From assembly GCA_963920575.1 (NCBI GenBank), contig OY986969.1, positions 12,292,615 through 12,356,614 of the forward strand: 64,000 nucleotides of DNA, given 5' to 3'. Positions 11,618 through 23,138 of this stretch are shown here, piece after piece; position 1 is the first letter of the stretch; the number at the start of each line of letters is the position of its first letter. The translations under genes and the position numbers were made by a program. The notes under the pieces were generated by a model. It ran no database searches, was not told the origin of the DNA, and saw only the letters and a program-made list of their open reading frames with translations. Origin of the DNA: Narthecium ossifragum. Lineage: Eukaryota > Streptophyta > Magnoliopsida > Dioscoreales > Nartheciaceae.

Positions 11618-11735
11618 CCGATCGATCGGTTTCAAGTCCGATCGGTCGCTCCAGGCCGCAAGCTCCTTCACTCGAAGTCCACTTCAAAGCAGATGGCGCA
11701 GTCCAATCGATCGGATTCAAGTTCGACCGATCGCT
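11618..11735 (-). repeat. Palindromes in the A1 leader
   Basis: CCGATCGATCGG, CCGATCGGTCGC, CAATCGATCGGA and CGACCGATCGC lie between the primer-binding site and gag, in a region that would be the 5' leader of the genomic RNA. The A2 leader has the same cluster at 25286-25318. Confidence 0.85.
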
Positions 11736-11920
11736 CTAGGTGTCTGCCGAGTTGTGTTTTGCTTCAAGAAAAATCCGTTCCAACGCTGCAAAAATTCCAG
11801 AAAATTGTCAGAAAATTCCTAAAAAGTGTAAAATAAAAAAAGGAAAAAAATAAGAAGGATAAAATCCTAACGAAACAAAGAAAATGAGTTAAGAGAAAAT
11901 CAATTAGTTAACCGTCGAAA

Positions 11921-11940
11921 ATTCCCCGGTAATGGCGCCA
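11921..11940 (-). promoter_or_regulatory. Primer-binding site of A1 (tRNA-Asp type)
   Basis: On the minus strand it reads TGGCGCCATTACCGGGGA, the complement of a tRNA-Asp 3' end with two changes from TGGCGCCGTTGCCGGGGA. It lies five bases inside the LTR end, as usual. Confidence 0.85.
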
Positions 11941-11945
11941 AAAAT

Positions 11946-13786
11946 TGATCGCTCGCAAATGCGTCGTTAAAACATTGCTAACCTCAATCAAATCTTAAAT
12001 TTATATCATTGTTCAATCACTAATACTACTACGTAGACTAGTGGTGAAATTCGGAGTCGAACCACAGGGAATTACTAGGAAAACCAAAATCAATTCTCAA
12101 AACTCGTGATCTAAACCAAACACTTCAATGATAGATTGATCTAACTGAAATTATCTAAGAAAGCAAAAGAAAATATTTAGATTTTAATCAGATGGAAAAA
12201 GATGTCTTAGGAAATACACATTCCACCATAGTTTCACCCTTAATCTTCCATAGTTATCATCTTGATCACTTCTCTAAGTATTATGGATCGTATGGCTACA
12301 AGCTCACACGAATCCCTAAAAGAAGGTTTTTTGTTTTCTACGGCATAACCTATCTTTGTTTGGGATAAATCATCTTCGGTCCTACCATTATCTTAAGTTA
12401 TTCTACTCCTAATGCCCTTAGCATGACTTATCTTCACGCAGCATAGATTATCTCAAAGGTAAATCACAAACCACGTGCAAACTATCTCATGAATCTCTAC
12501 ACTCAAGTACAACCATCATGTAGGACTAATAATACGTCAACGGAACTCTGTTCCTTCAACTCTATAATCATTAAAATCATATTCATGAGATTATACTTAG
12601 AGAAGTTCACAAAAATCCAACTAAGAAAGATCAAAAGTTACACTAGGGTTTCATGGTATTCCTAAGAACAAGAAAACAAGCCACTCATCTCTTGGAAATC
12701 AGTCATAGGTGTAGAAGATGAATCCGTCGATCCCCGCGGAAAGATCACGGTCTTCAAAACCCTAACCTTCTCCTCCAAAAGTGTTCCAAAAGATGTTAAT
12801 TTTCGGCTGGAATAACCCCTTATATATTAGAAACCCTCAACCCCGGAATTAGGAGTCCTAACAGAGGTTAAACTCTAATTTCCCTAATTTCCGGATTGCT
12901 GACGTCATAGGATCGATCGATCGAACTCATACCGATAGATCGGACTTCCCAGTTTGACTGGGTTAATAACTGCCACGTCATCAGCTTCCTTATTCTTCAA
13001 CTTCTACTCGGAATTCTGATTTGTAGTCAATTCTAAAGCTAATCCGTACGGAATCTGGGAAAATTACAAGAAACTCTGTTGGATGAAAGTTGTCGGCTCG
13101 GAATACGAAGCTGTCACCATCCGCATCCTCGCTACCTTCTCCTTAATTGCCTCTCCAAAGTTAGTCAAAAAGATGATTATTCCCGGATTGAATAACCCTA
13201 TTTATAAGAGAACTCCCGGAATTAGGGTTTGGGCTAAGTTGGACTTCTATTACAACTCGGATTTCCTGATTTAATTCTGGAAGACCTATTCCGAGCGTAA
13301 CTGGGTCCAATCTAGCCAGAATTTGGAAACTTGCTCAACATGACAGTTGTAGATTAGGAACTCCTCTATCATATACCGAAGAGTTTATAATATTTGGAGT
13401 TACGGAGAATATTTGACAAATATTCTTCTGAACATCGACGGGCCAGTTTTCCAGCAGCTTTGTATCTTGATCTTCTTCAAAATGGGAATCAATCCATCAG
13501 GAACCTCGTAAAGTGTCCAACATGAACGTTGTAGCTCTTGAAGTCTTCTATCACGTACTAAATTTTCAGAATATTTGGAGTTATACAGAATATCTAGAGA
13601 ATATTCTCCTGACAGACGACGAAACAGTCTTTATCACATAAATTCATCTTTTTAGCCGAATTTCCTGTATTTCTTCTCAAATCATGATTAAACCTGAAAT
13701 CAACTAACAAACTATTAAATACAAACACTCTAGGCCTAACAAAGGTAAATTAAGGGGTCTAATTACGAATATTTAGTGACTCATCA
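11946..13786 (-). mobile_element. 5' LTR of A1
   Basis: On the minus strand it starts TGATGAGTCACTAAATATTC at 13786 and ends GCGAGCGATCA at 11946, with the primer site adjoining. It is longer than the A2 LTRs (1841 against about 1384 bp) because of extra U3 sequence, in which phrases such as CAACATGANNGTTGTAG recur. Palindromes GGATCGATCGATCGA and CGATAGATCGG sit at 12911-12945, close to a likely minus-strand TATA region near 12825 (TATATAAGG). Confidence 0.85.
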
Positions 13787-15231
13787 GCGATCGATCGCTA
13801 TCGAGTCGGTGGGTTTTTTTGGGAGGACGCCCACCGTCGGCCGTCGCTCTCCCCTGTCAGAGGGAGAGAGCACTTTCCCTCCTCTCCTCCCCCTTTTCCC
13901 CTCCTTCCTCGTTTCCCCTTCCTTTTTCCTTCCTCTTCTTTCCCTTCTCTTTCTCTTCTTCTTCCTTCTTCTTTCTTCTTCCCGCGCTCTGCTTCCTCTG
14001 TTCTTCCTAACAGCCACCTTCTTCTTCTCAGTTCTTTCTCCTTCGGCCACCGTTTTGGGCGTTCCAAAACTCGTTGGATTCGTGGCGACGTGAGGAAGAT
14101 CCCTGGTGTGGTTTGAACCCTTGTTGGTGACTGGTTTGCGGGAGAATCAGCCAAGGATTTGCGTTTCCAGTACGTTTTCTACCTACGAGAGTTGTTTAGT
14201 GGGTTTCTCTGAATCTAGCCGTTTGATCTTGCTGTTCTTTGTGTTGTTGGATTCCGCTGTGGATCGGCTGGCAGCGGACTTATATGATGTTTTGCCATAC
14301 TGTTGCATGCTTGTCCCTTATCTGTGTATGTTCATAGCATGCATTCTCTGTTATGCATTAGTTGCATGGTTAGGACGTGGGTGATCTATGGGTCGCCGTC
14401 CCGAGGCTGGAAGCTCGGATTTAGCCCTAGGACCGAGGTTGGGTAGTTTGGACCCGGTTCGAATTGTAGTGTCCAATCAAACTTGATGATAGGCGTAGAT
14501 GACTGGTACACATGTTACTTGATGATTATAAAGGTCGTGTCGGCCTTGAGTCCGATGCTGAGGTGTAGCCGGTGTTCCACTGTGACGACTCTTGAGTAGA
14601 GGAGTCGCCTACTCAGCGGTGCCATTTCCCGCCAGCAGTGTTCGCGTTGTCCTGCTTATGAGTCTACAGTGTTCGTTCCTGCTTACTGAGTGTCGTTCCT
14701 GGGCCACATGGACACGCGGTGGGGTTATGGGACCCCTGTATACACCCAGGTCTTGCTTGAAGGCGACACTGTTGTGTTTCCCTCTTCCTTCTGTGTGACG
14801 TAGTGTAGAACCCTGTTGAGCTTAGTGCTCATTCCTACCCGGCCTACCTTTGCTGGTGCAGGCATTCGCTCCTCTTTGTGGCCCCTACCGGGCAGTTGGT
14901 CAGCGGTGCAGTGGCGCCAGGCGGAGTCTAAGAGGTGGTGATCTTTTACTGCTTTTAAAAACTTTGTTAGTTAGTCTCCTACGGGAGTATAAATGTTATA
15001 TTTGAATCTTCCCCTCTCCGAGGATATGTATATTAAATTCATTTGGGTTTTGTAAATCTGTAGTTCGAGGCTTGTAACTTAATTATGTTTTTTTAAATTG
15101 AGGGTGTTTTGATGAATTGCTAGGGAGACCAATAGATTAGAGGGAACCCTCGCCAGTATTTTTCCGCGGTTCGTTAGGTTCCGGTTCGCGTCGCTCGGCC
15201 CGGTTGGGCTTTCTCGGGTCGGGGCGCGACA
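13787..15231 (+). mobile_element. LTR D1, 5' truncated
   Basis: It ends GGGTCGGGGCGCGACA like D2, and from about 13803 it parallels D2 from about 30250 (CCGTCGGCCGTCGCT, CCCCTGTCAG, pyrimidine-rich tract, GTGAGGAAGATCC). The missing 5' part should lie beyond A1, which inserted here within a GCGATCGATCGC palindrome. The frames in the pyrimidine tract (13776-14154) are compositional. Confidence 0.8.
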
Positions 15232-15550
15232 TCTCAAGTCGAGGTGGAGTAGTCATATATGGTTTGCCTATATGGCATGCAACATCATGATTCATGTTAT
15301 GTCCTGATGAGTATAAATTTCATGATGTAATCGCCTAACCTTCAGCTTTAAGTTTTCAAAACAAAATATATACTCTAAGAAGTATTAATTTTATAATTAA
15401 TAAATGACTTTATGAAACTTTATGAGTGGATTGTTTTTGAGATGGGAGAAAAAAATCCAAAATATTAAATTTGTTTGAATATGGCAACTTAATTGACCAC
15501 GTGTCATATCACATCAATGACATGACTTATAACATATCACGTCATACTTA
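15232..15550. other. Intergenic, nothing recognised
   Basis: AT-rich sequence between LTR D1 and the MITE. TCTCA at 15232 should be the D1 target duplication. I see no gene or known repeat. Confidence 0.4.
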
Positions 15551-15774
15551 GGGCCCGTTTGGATGCATGGTGGGTGGATGGGCGGTATTGGTGGGATCAA
15601 TGATATCCGCCTTTCTTATTCCATGAAGGCTATTTGGATGAGAGGCGGATTTCATTTTTCGGAACCAAAATGAGTGACAGATTCCATTTTTGACGTCAGC
15701 AGACGTCGCATCCGGTATGATACCATGGATTCCATTTCGCAGATTCCAGGTCTCCATGGCTACCAAACACATCC
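15551..15774. mobile_element. Tourist-like MITE (PIF/Harbinger type)
   Basis: A 224-bp unit starting GGGCCCGTTTGGATGCATGG and ending CCATGGCTACCAAACACATCC (terminal parts inverted with mismatches), flanked by TTA at 15548-15550 and 15775-15777. The size, TTA duplication and GTTTGG termini fit non-autonomous PIF/Harbinger elements. Confidence 0.8.
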
Positions 15775-16041
15775 TTAATTCATCTCTGTATTCATACTAT
15801 CACCGGGAGCATTAAATTTGTATTTTTGAGTCCTCCTCCAAAGCCAATTAATTAGTAGCTGGTGATGAGGATAACATATAAGCCAGAGTTCTTTAGCATA
15901 TTATGAGGATTAAGAGGTGCAATTGTGTCAGATACACTTTTGTTTAATGAGATTGACTCGATTTCCTTATCACTATACTAGAGTTCCTAATTTTTATATG
16001 ATGCACTCATGCTATGAACTCGAACCTCTTTTCATTTTCTA

Positions 16042-16594
16042 TCTACTATTATAAAAGGCGCTTTCAAAGCGTTTTTTCATCGGATGCATATTATGTTCAA
16101 AAAATACCCTTCTATGTCTACTAATCGACATTAGTTTCCGTTGATGAATCTGTATTATAATTAGCCATAATCAGTATCGTCGTGTAAATCACACATGTCT
16201 CTCCGCATACCGATCGCCTTCACTCCCTCTTCATAAATGCTTTTTTCCATAACTTCCCTTCTTTACTAGTCAATACGATCGTCCCTTCCGCACCTCAACC
16301 GACAAAGAGAAAGGTGGCTGCTTCGTTAGAGGCACGGGCTGCGCGACTCAAATCTATCAACAACACCCGTCAACGCATGGCTTTATAATACTGGGACAAA
16401 TTGTGAAAGCCATAATAACTGTGAAACCTACAATAGATAGTCTGACACACATAAATTGAGGAATATTTGGAATTGTCAATGTTGATGAAGCATTCAATAC
16501 AAATATATAGCAATATTAACAAATATATACAACTTGTCTCAAAGAATTACAACATCAAAATTCCATAGAAAAGTACAAATAAAATCTAATACAT
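16042..16594 (+). mobile_element. Helitron 5' end
   Basis: TCTACTATTATAAAAGG follows a host A at 16041 and leads into GCGCTTTCAAAGCG, the common start of plant Helitrons. No coding frame is seen in the 550 bp before element B. I could not identify the matching CTAG end to the right of B, so its length is unknown. Confidence 0.65.
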
Positions 16595-17740
16595 TGATAG
16601 AGCTTGAAAAGTGTCGTGGCTTAACAAGTCTATTCAAAATTATAAATTTATAATCAAACTACTAACTAACTACTTTAGGGGTAGCTAGCAGTCAGTCCGA
16701 GTCGAATCCACAGGGAATGCGTAGGAAAATAATTAAACTACTAAACTCAATCTAAGTATTCCTACCGGTAAGTTGGAAAAGGTTCAGAATTGAAATTAAA
16801 CTAACTTTATACTAAATAATTAATAAATACAAGAAAAGATATCAGGGAATTCTTAATCCATAACAAGAATTCTACCAGGTCTTCCTAAGAATAGAACTAG
16901 CTAACTAACTTGAATGGTTTTCCTAATGGTTGATAGGTGAACGGCTAGTTCTCCCTATCACCCAACAAGTTCTGGTTAGGATTTCTTGTCAGCAAGAACA
17001 GTTATCTAAAATTCAGTGACCGAATAATTAGTTACGTTCACTGCTAATGAATCCTCTGATCAGGATAAATTCATCGCATGTAATAGTAATGATATGGATT
17101 TAAGTGTAAAGTCAACATGGTTCTAGCACCTTGAGGTCGCCAAATAGAATGTATCAAGGATTAGCAGTTAACCTAGTGGTTCTAGCACTAGCGTAGTGGT
17201 ACTAGCACTTACGAAATCCCTAATCTTGAATTAAGATGAAACGGATTAAGTGTTGGTCATAATGGTTCTAGCCTTATGTGTAATGGTTCTAGCATCACAA
17301 GACTCTTAATCTCGAGAAGAAAATCCTCACATCCATGGATCTAGCATGGATGTTTTGGTGAGAATCTCTAATCTCAAGCCTTCGCATGCTCAAGACCTAT
17401 CTAGGGCATAAAGGAACAAATCATTCATCCATAATAAAATCAACACCAAGTTCATAACAAAATTAAGATCAATCTATACAAACCATTCAAGAAGGTATAC
17501 CAGCCCTAAATCTTAGAAATCCCTAATAGAAACCCTAGTTACATCATAAGAATCCCTTGGTAAAAGTTTAGCTACTCATCTTTAGGAAGGAGATCCGTCG
17601 ATGAAGGTTGTCGCCACGTTCCACCCATGGATCTTCCCCCAAAGATCTAACCTAACTTATGTAAAAAAAAAGAAGAAAAAGGACCAAGAAGGCTGAGCCA
17701 AAGGGCCAAGGAAGAGCCCCCAAAAAGCCCTAAAAGATGT

Positions 17741-17750
17741 CTATTTATAG
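17741..17750 (-). promoter_or_regulatory. Predicted TATA box of the B 3' LTR
   Basis: CTATAAATAG on the minus strand, about 60 bp from the nearest palindrome of the array that lies upstream in transcript direction. Confidence 0.55.
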
Positions 17751-17812
17751 CCTAGGTATCATCCTTAACTCGGATTAGATCTGGGCCTTTGATTTTGCTT
17801 AACAGATATCAA

Positions 17813-17980
17813 AGGATCGATCCTTTAGGGGTAAAGATCGATCCTTTCATCCCAAAACATTGGATGCGCCCGAGTAGGATCGATCCTACACAAGGGAAGG
17901 ATCGATCATGTGAAATATGGCTCTCTATCGTCTCTGCTACAGTGCAAGGATCGACCCTTCAAGGAGGGAAGGATCCATCC
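17813..17980 (-). repeat. GGATCGATCC array in the B 3' LTR
   Basis: Seven or so sites (AGGATCGATCCT, AGATCGATCCT, AGGATCGATCCTA, AGGATCGATCATG, AGGATCGACCCT, GGATCCATCC) fall in pairs about 15-25 bp apart, separated by spacers such as GGCTCTCTATCG. Confidence 0.88.
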
Positions 17981-18354
17981 TTTGTTCTGCGTATTTACGT
18001 TTTTGCCATCAGACTGTGTCATTGGTCCTAAAAATGTCGTAACTTCTTCTAGGAAACTCGGAATCACGAACCGTAAAATTCTTCATAAACTAGACTTCAA
18101 GAGCTTTCCAACCATTCATAGCACATCATCTGGTTCTTCCTGAGCAGGTACAGTTTTGATGTCAAAGATGACTCAGATTTGATCCTTTGACTTCGCAGGT
18201 TCTTTATTTTTGCTCGTTTTAGCACCAAACATGATCTAATCTTCATTGAAGGCTCTTATACCTGAAATACATCATAGACTATCAAAATATCATTGCTCGG
18301 AAACTAACAAGACCTCATAAAAAGGGTGATTTGTGCACTTTTCACGTCTTATCA

Positions 18355-18362
18355 CACCCCCC
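18355..18362 (-). promoter_or_regulatory. Polypurine tract of element B
   Basis: GGGGGGTG on the minus strand abuts the LTR start, the usual plus-strand priming site of LTR elements. Confidence 0.75.
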
Positions 18363-18381
18363 AACTTGATCTTTGCTAGTC

Positions 18382-19765
18382 TGATCGCTCGAAAACGTCG
18401 TCGTTAAAACGTTGCTAACCTCAATCAAATTTTAAATTTATATCCTTGTTCAATCACTAATACTACTACGTAGACTAGTGGTGAAATCCGGAGTCGAACC
18501 ACAGGGAATTACTAGAAAAACCAAAATCACTTCTCAAAACTGATTCCTAAGCGGAGTAATCAAAAGGTTGGTTGAATTATCTAAAGATTATCTAAGAAAG
18601 CAAGTAAAGTGATCAGGATTGGAACCAAGTGATGAATTACCTAGGGAGTACTCAATCCACCCTAACTTCACCTTTAATTTTCTCTAGTTATCCTCTTGTT
18701 CACTTCTCTCAACATTATGGATCACATGGCTACAAGCTCACATGAATCCCTAAAATAAGATTTATGTTCCTAACGGCATAGCCTATCTTTCTTGGCATAG
18801 GTTGTCTTCGATCCTACGATTACTTTAAGTTATACTACTCCTAGTGACCTTGGCACAACCTATCCAAGCTTAGCATAGCCTATCTCACTAGCCAACCATA
18901 AATCACATGATAACCATCTCATAAATCTGTATAAACAATCACAGAAAGCTTATACGACTGAAAATACTTTAAAGGAACTCTGTTCCCTCAAATCTCTAAT
19001 CATTAAAACCATATTTATAAGATCATGTTGAAAAGAAGTTTACAAGAATCAAACCAAAGAAAAACAAAAGTTACAATAGGGTTTCATGAGATCCCTAAGT
19101 TAAGAATTAGTTACTCATCTTATGGGGAAGATCCAAAGGTGTTGGGAAGGAAGCCGTCGATCTCCGCGGTAAGATCTCCATCTTCAAAACCCTAGCCTTC
19201 TCCTCCAAAAGTGGTCCAAAAGATGATAATTTTCGGCTGGAATCACCCCTTAATATAATAGAAACCCTTAATCCCGGAATTAGGAGTTATAGTTGAACTT
19301 AAACTCTAATTTCCCTAAATTCCGGGTTGCTGACGTCATCGTAGTGATCGATCGGACTCAAATCTGATCCATCGCTCAAGTCGGACTGGGTCTGCCACGT
19401 CATCAATTAATTTCAGCTTTTCTCAAATTTCAGCTTTCATACTTCTGACTTTGCTTCAAAACTGGCGCCAATGTATAGAGAATCTCAGAAAGTCTTAAAC
19501 ATGAAAGTTGTAGATCTTGAAGTCTTCTTTCATGTCCCAGAATTTCAGAATATGTGTAATTGTGTAGAATTTCTGTTGATTTATTTCCAAACAGTCGACG
19601 AAGCAGTCTTTTTGCAGAATTTAGTGATTTTTGGCCGAATTTCTTGTATTTCTTCTCAAATTCTACTTAAACCTGAAATCAAGCAATATGACATCAAATA
19701 CAACCACTCTAGGCCTAACAAAGATAATTTAAGGGGTTTAATTAGGAATAATTAGTGACTTATCA
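18382..19765 (-). mobile_element. 3' LTR of A2
   Basis: Runs from TGATAAGTCACTAATTATTC (minus strand, 19765) to CGAGCGATCA (18382). A diverged palindrome cluster (TGATCGATCGGA, TGATCCATCGC) lies at 19346-19376. Confidence 0.9.
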
Positions 19766-19773
19766 CACCCCCC
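19766..19773 (-). promoter_or_regulatory. Polypurine tract of A2
   Basis: GGGGGGTG on the minus strand, directly before the 3' LTR; identical to that of element B. Confidence 0.8.
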
Positions 19774-21160
19774 AACTTACACTTTGCTAGTCCTCGAGCA
19801 AAAAAAAGATAAAAAGAAAGCAATAAATCTAACTAGCCACTTTCGTAGGTCTCACGATTGCACTTAGCATGTGCAACAAGCCTTTAAACCCCTGGGTTAC
19901 CCCAGTGGAGGAGTTATACTCTCCTGAGGGTTTTCAGGGATGACACCCACAAACATCTATACTTTCCCTTGAATATATCATTAGAAATCCATCATAATAT
20001 TCATCAACTCTAATGCATGAAATAGAACTAATATCCATAAATATACCCTTCAACTCATAGTCGCATAAAAACATAGTAAATCAAAACATGTCATAATAGA
20101 TTTCCAACACTTCAACATGTTTAATCATGACTAAAAACAATTTTAACACTCCTGTGTGTGAATGCGGTTCCACATGCTTCAGAGCATCAATTATATCTAA
20201 ACACTTCAACTATTCAAGATCACAATCATATTCAACACATATTTTTTCACTTATCACATAACAATCTCTGTTTTTTTTCTTAGGAATTTCAACTGTTTTA
20301 CGCGAACACCACGCTGGCTAAGCACACTGCCCGGTTACTAAGTTGAAATCCCATTTTTTTTCTTCTCTTTTTTTCAGAAAATTCAACCGTTTTACGCGAA
20401 CACCACGCTGGTTAGGCACACTGCCCGGTTACTAAGTTGAAAATCCTTTTTTTTTTCGCATACTCAGATAATTGCATGTGTTCATGTATTTTCTGTGTCA
20501 TGACATAAAATTGTAAATCTATCCTAGTATCATGCTTAGAATCTAATATCAACCCCTTAACATGTGGAAGTGCGTATGTGCATTAGGATATGTCAAACTA
20601 TCCTTAAATCATGGTAAAAGTGTTAAAGTATAGAAATAATATCATGCATAGCAAAAATTTACTATTTCTTATATGACATACAAGTCTCAGAATAATTCAT
20701 AAGATAAATTTCTAAAACATGCACATTTGTCAATTAATATCATAATTTCATTCTTTTGACATAATTCAAGGGATGTATAATATTTGGTTACTAGAAAAAT
20801 AATAAGCATGAATTCCTAGAATTCTCCCCCCCAACTTAAATGTAATTGTCCCCAATTACACTAAGTCATAAAAATAAATCAAGAAGTAAAGGGTAGAGAT
20901 AACCATAATGAACGTCCAAAAAAAATAGATTTATCTCTCTTTCAATTTTAGTTAGGCATCACCATCATTGAATAAATACTTCCTTTCCCACCATACCCTG
21001 TCACAAAAATATATACCTTTCCAAAAAGATCAAATATAAAAGGTATTAGAATCATAGAAAATTTCGACCGAGTCTCCTTTGTAATAGCATGATATATCAA
21101 CCTTGTACAAGCATTCAATCCACAAAAATTAAATTATACACATGAAAATATTAAAATACA
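19774..21160 (-). other. AT-rich 3' non-coding region of A2
   Basis: No coding frames. The segment near 19918-20290 is shared with the internal remnant of element B. It contains the twin hairpin units at 20286-20443 and a C-rich, polypurine-like run on the minus strand at 20825-20834. Confidence 0.7.
20286..20443 (-). repeat. Two tandem hairpin units in the A2 3' region
   Basis: Each unit of about 64 bp is bracketed by TTCAAC(T/C) and AGTTGAA, which can pair, and contains TTTTACGCGAACACCACGC and CACTGCCCGGTTACTA. The units are separated by a T-rich spacer. Their loop sequence is better kept than the surroundings, which suggests a structured RNA signal. The role is unknown. Confidence 0.75.
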
Positions 21161-22090
21161 GGAAATTATCCATGCACAACACAAAAAATATTCAGCATCC
21201 ATAATATCATCCTGATTGAAAATCGGGACCGTCCGATTGGAAATTGAAGCTCTGGAACACCTGGATCGTGTCCAGGTAACCATCGGATGGCTGGAAGCTC
21301 GCCGGCGATGGATCGACGGTGAAACCTCGTCGCCGGAGGATGTGAATGGTAAGGATGGAATCGGGGAAGCTCAAGGAGTCTATTTACGGTGTCTGATCGA
21401 TGGATTAGTGGCTCCCAGTGGTGGATTGGAGATGGCCGCGGCGAGGTGTAGATCGCCGGAGATGGATTCCGGTGATCTAGGCTCGATTTGAGGGAAGTAA
21501 TGGTCGAGGAAGGTTCGTGGATGTGTGGGGAACTGTCCAACGGTGGCGGATGGACAAATGGAGCGTCCATCCGACGTACTGAAGGTGGACGGTGATGGTC
21601 GGCGATGGGGAGGTCGAAGACGGTGATCCCGGCAGAAAGGAAACGATTTGATGGTGGCGAAAGCTTCGTGGTGGCCGGAGGAAGGTTTTGGAGGTGTTTT
21701 TGGGCGGTGAACGGCCGTGGATGGTGGTGAAGACGACGGCGAAGGGTCTCACCGGCGTCGGAGGAGAGGGTGTCGAGGGAAGAGGAGGACGGGAATGAAA
21801 TGCTTGAAGGTTGGCGATGGTTTAGGTGGTATTTTGGAGGGCTGGGAATGACCGGAGAGGCACGACGGGCGGCAGTGGTCGTCGGCTCAGGGACGAGCCG
21901 ATCAGCCGGGACGACGAGCCGCGACGAGAAGGAAAGAGCGGGAGGAGAGAGAAAAATGAGGAAAAGCGGAAAAAATAAGGAGAAGTCTCGGAAAAATCCT
22001 AAAAATTAAGGAAAATTCGAAAAATTAAACTTAAAAAAAAAATCAGAAAAAGTCCTAACAAATTCTGGGTTGCCTCCCAGCAAGCGCGCA
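21160..22090 (-). other. Conserved GC-rich untranslated region of A2
   Basis: Counterpart of 4860-5765 in A1, with the same GACGAGCCG repeats (about 21893-21926), purine-rich stretch and TGGGTTGCCTCCC-AGCAAGCGCG. Open frames exist on both strands but are not conserved between copies. Confidence 0.5.
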
Positions 22091-22123
22091 ATTTTACATG
22101 TTCCGCTAGACGTTCCTAAAAGG

Positions 22124-22654
22124 TCAGTTATAGCATGGATCCGTCAGATTGACGGAATCGATCACACCCACAAGGAAAACTTCCCCATATAATAATTTAA
22201 ACCATACCCGACCCCACTGTGTATCAAGTATTTGATGATGCAGACCTATGAATTCTTTCCTCCCAATGAGTGTTTTAAAAACCCCACCCTTTATAAAAGA
22301 CAACCTATCATTCTTTTGTTGAATTTGAAGTAAACCTCCAAATTTCATCTTACAACCAGGTTTGCGGTATGGCTCTCCCTTCATAATGAAATTATCCTTA
22401 TGATACACCGTAAGTGAAGGGGTCGAAGGTTTTAATTTCAAAATAGATGTTGTGGCCAAGGATGATGGTGCAGAAATCGGTAAAGGAGGAGGTGGTAGTT
22501 CAACTTTGGAAAATATTGACGTCTTTGTGCATAGGTTCGGTTCAATATAATCAGCACACAATTGTCCAGTATCTAAATCAATGTTAAATAAGGATAAATC
22601 AGGAATATAGGCATTAATAACATCAACAACAAAGCAGTCATTATTTTCAGGCAC
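22124..22654 (-). CDS. C-terminal domain of A-element polyprotein, function unknown
   Basis: An open stretch of 176 residues downstream of protease. The first residues (MPENNDCFVVD) continue the protease-end frame of the family, and a single stop (ATGCATGA context, about 22655) separates the two in this copy. The second half shares blocks with A1: DTGQLCA, GRKEFIGLHHQILD (A1 GRKGFLSLHHQLLD), FKLLYG (A1 FQTLYG) and a closing LTDPCYN (A1 LTEPCYN in a shifted frame). No RT motif such as YIDD is present. The domain occupies the place where RT begins in related autonomous elements. It is too short and different to be RT; it could be a degraded remnant or a new accessory domain. No fold is recognised. 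Confidence 0.5.
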   Translation of the reverse strand: MPENNDCFVVDVINAYIPDLSLFNIDLDTGQLCADYIEPNLCTKTSIFSKVELPPPPLPISAPSSLATTSILKLKPSTPSLTVYHKDNFIMKGEPYRKPGCKMKFGGLLQIQQKNDRLSFIKGGVFKTLIGRKEFIGLHHQILDTQWGRVWFKLLYGEVFLVGVIDSVNLTDPCYN

Positions 22655-23138
22655 TCATGCATCCTTAAATATATTCACACGTTTTTTCATGTTACCAAAC
22701 GAGATATCCATAACACATGTACGACAATTTATAGAAGCATTCGCAGTAGCTAGAAAAGGTCGACCTAAGATAATGGGCACGGATTTCTTGTAAAGAACAG
22801 CGGGCTCCATGTCTAAAACAATGAAGTCAACCGGAAAAAAGAAGCCATCAACCTTAACTAGCACATCCTCCAAGATACCTCGTGGTGTCTTGAGGGATCT
22901 ATCAGCTAACTGAAGGGTTACTGTCGTAGGTTTCAAATCATTCATGCCAAATTTCTGATATAAAGAATATGGTAGTAAAGTAACGCTAGCACCAAGATCA
23001 AAAAGAGCACCATCAATATAATAGTCTCCTATACAACAAGAAATTGTTGGGGTGCCTAGATCCTTAAGTTTTGGCGGAGTGTCATACTTCAGGATCGAAC
23101 TTACTTACATGTTCAGTTAGAAAGATTTTCTTAGAGAC
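22655..23138 (-). pseudogene. A2 protease (retropepsin-like), broken
   Basis: Includes the DLGAS active-site region near 22985-23000 in one frame and MNDLKPTTVTLQLADRS through ILGRPFLATANAS in the next (22945-22655). A stop follows KRKFKS at 23139, and a second stop with a frame change lies near 23090, so gag and protease are not continuous. Family knowledge: the protease is an aspartic enzyme acting as a dimer inside the particle; the change of D-T/S-G to D-L-G is normal for this lineage. Confidence 0.75.

Larger units (their letters stand above)
4611..13786 (-). mobile_element. Element A1: gag-protease LTR retrotransposon (OTA type), left part missing
   Basis: In minus orientation the order is 5' LTR (11946-13786), tRNA-Asp primer site, leader, gag, protease, a C-terminal domain and a long untranslated region, as in A2. 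The 3' LTR is not in the window because a Helitron entered at 4610/4611. A solo LTR (C1) splits gag. There is no reverse transcriptase, RNase H or integrase, so the element would need another element's enzymes. It appears inserted into LTR D1: D1-like sequence resumes at 13787, and the expected target duplication is GCGAT, whose partner lies outside the window. Confidence 0.8.
16595..18354 (-). mobile_element. 3' LTR of element B
   Basis: On the minus strand it begins TGATAAGACGTGAAAAGTGC and ends CTTTTCAAGCTCTATCA. The 16595-17725 part (R-U5) matches 27297-28432 of the other LTR; about a dozen differences occur in the 200 bp I compared. The U3 part (17725-18354) instead resembles the C/E family (ACGGTTCGTGATTCCGAG, AGGAAGAACCAGATGATGTG). 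Confidence 0.85.

Noticed and set aside
13776..14154. Frames of over 100 residues in LTR D1
   Set aside because: Pyrimidine-rich low-complexity DNA gives Phe/Leu/Ser frames on one strand and Arg/Glu/Lys frames on the other. The same region in D2 does not keep the protein.
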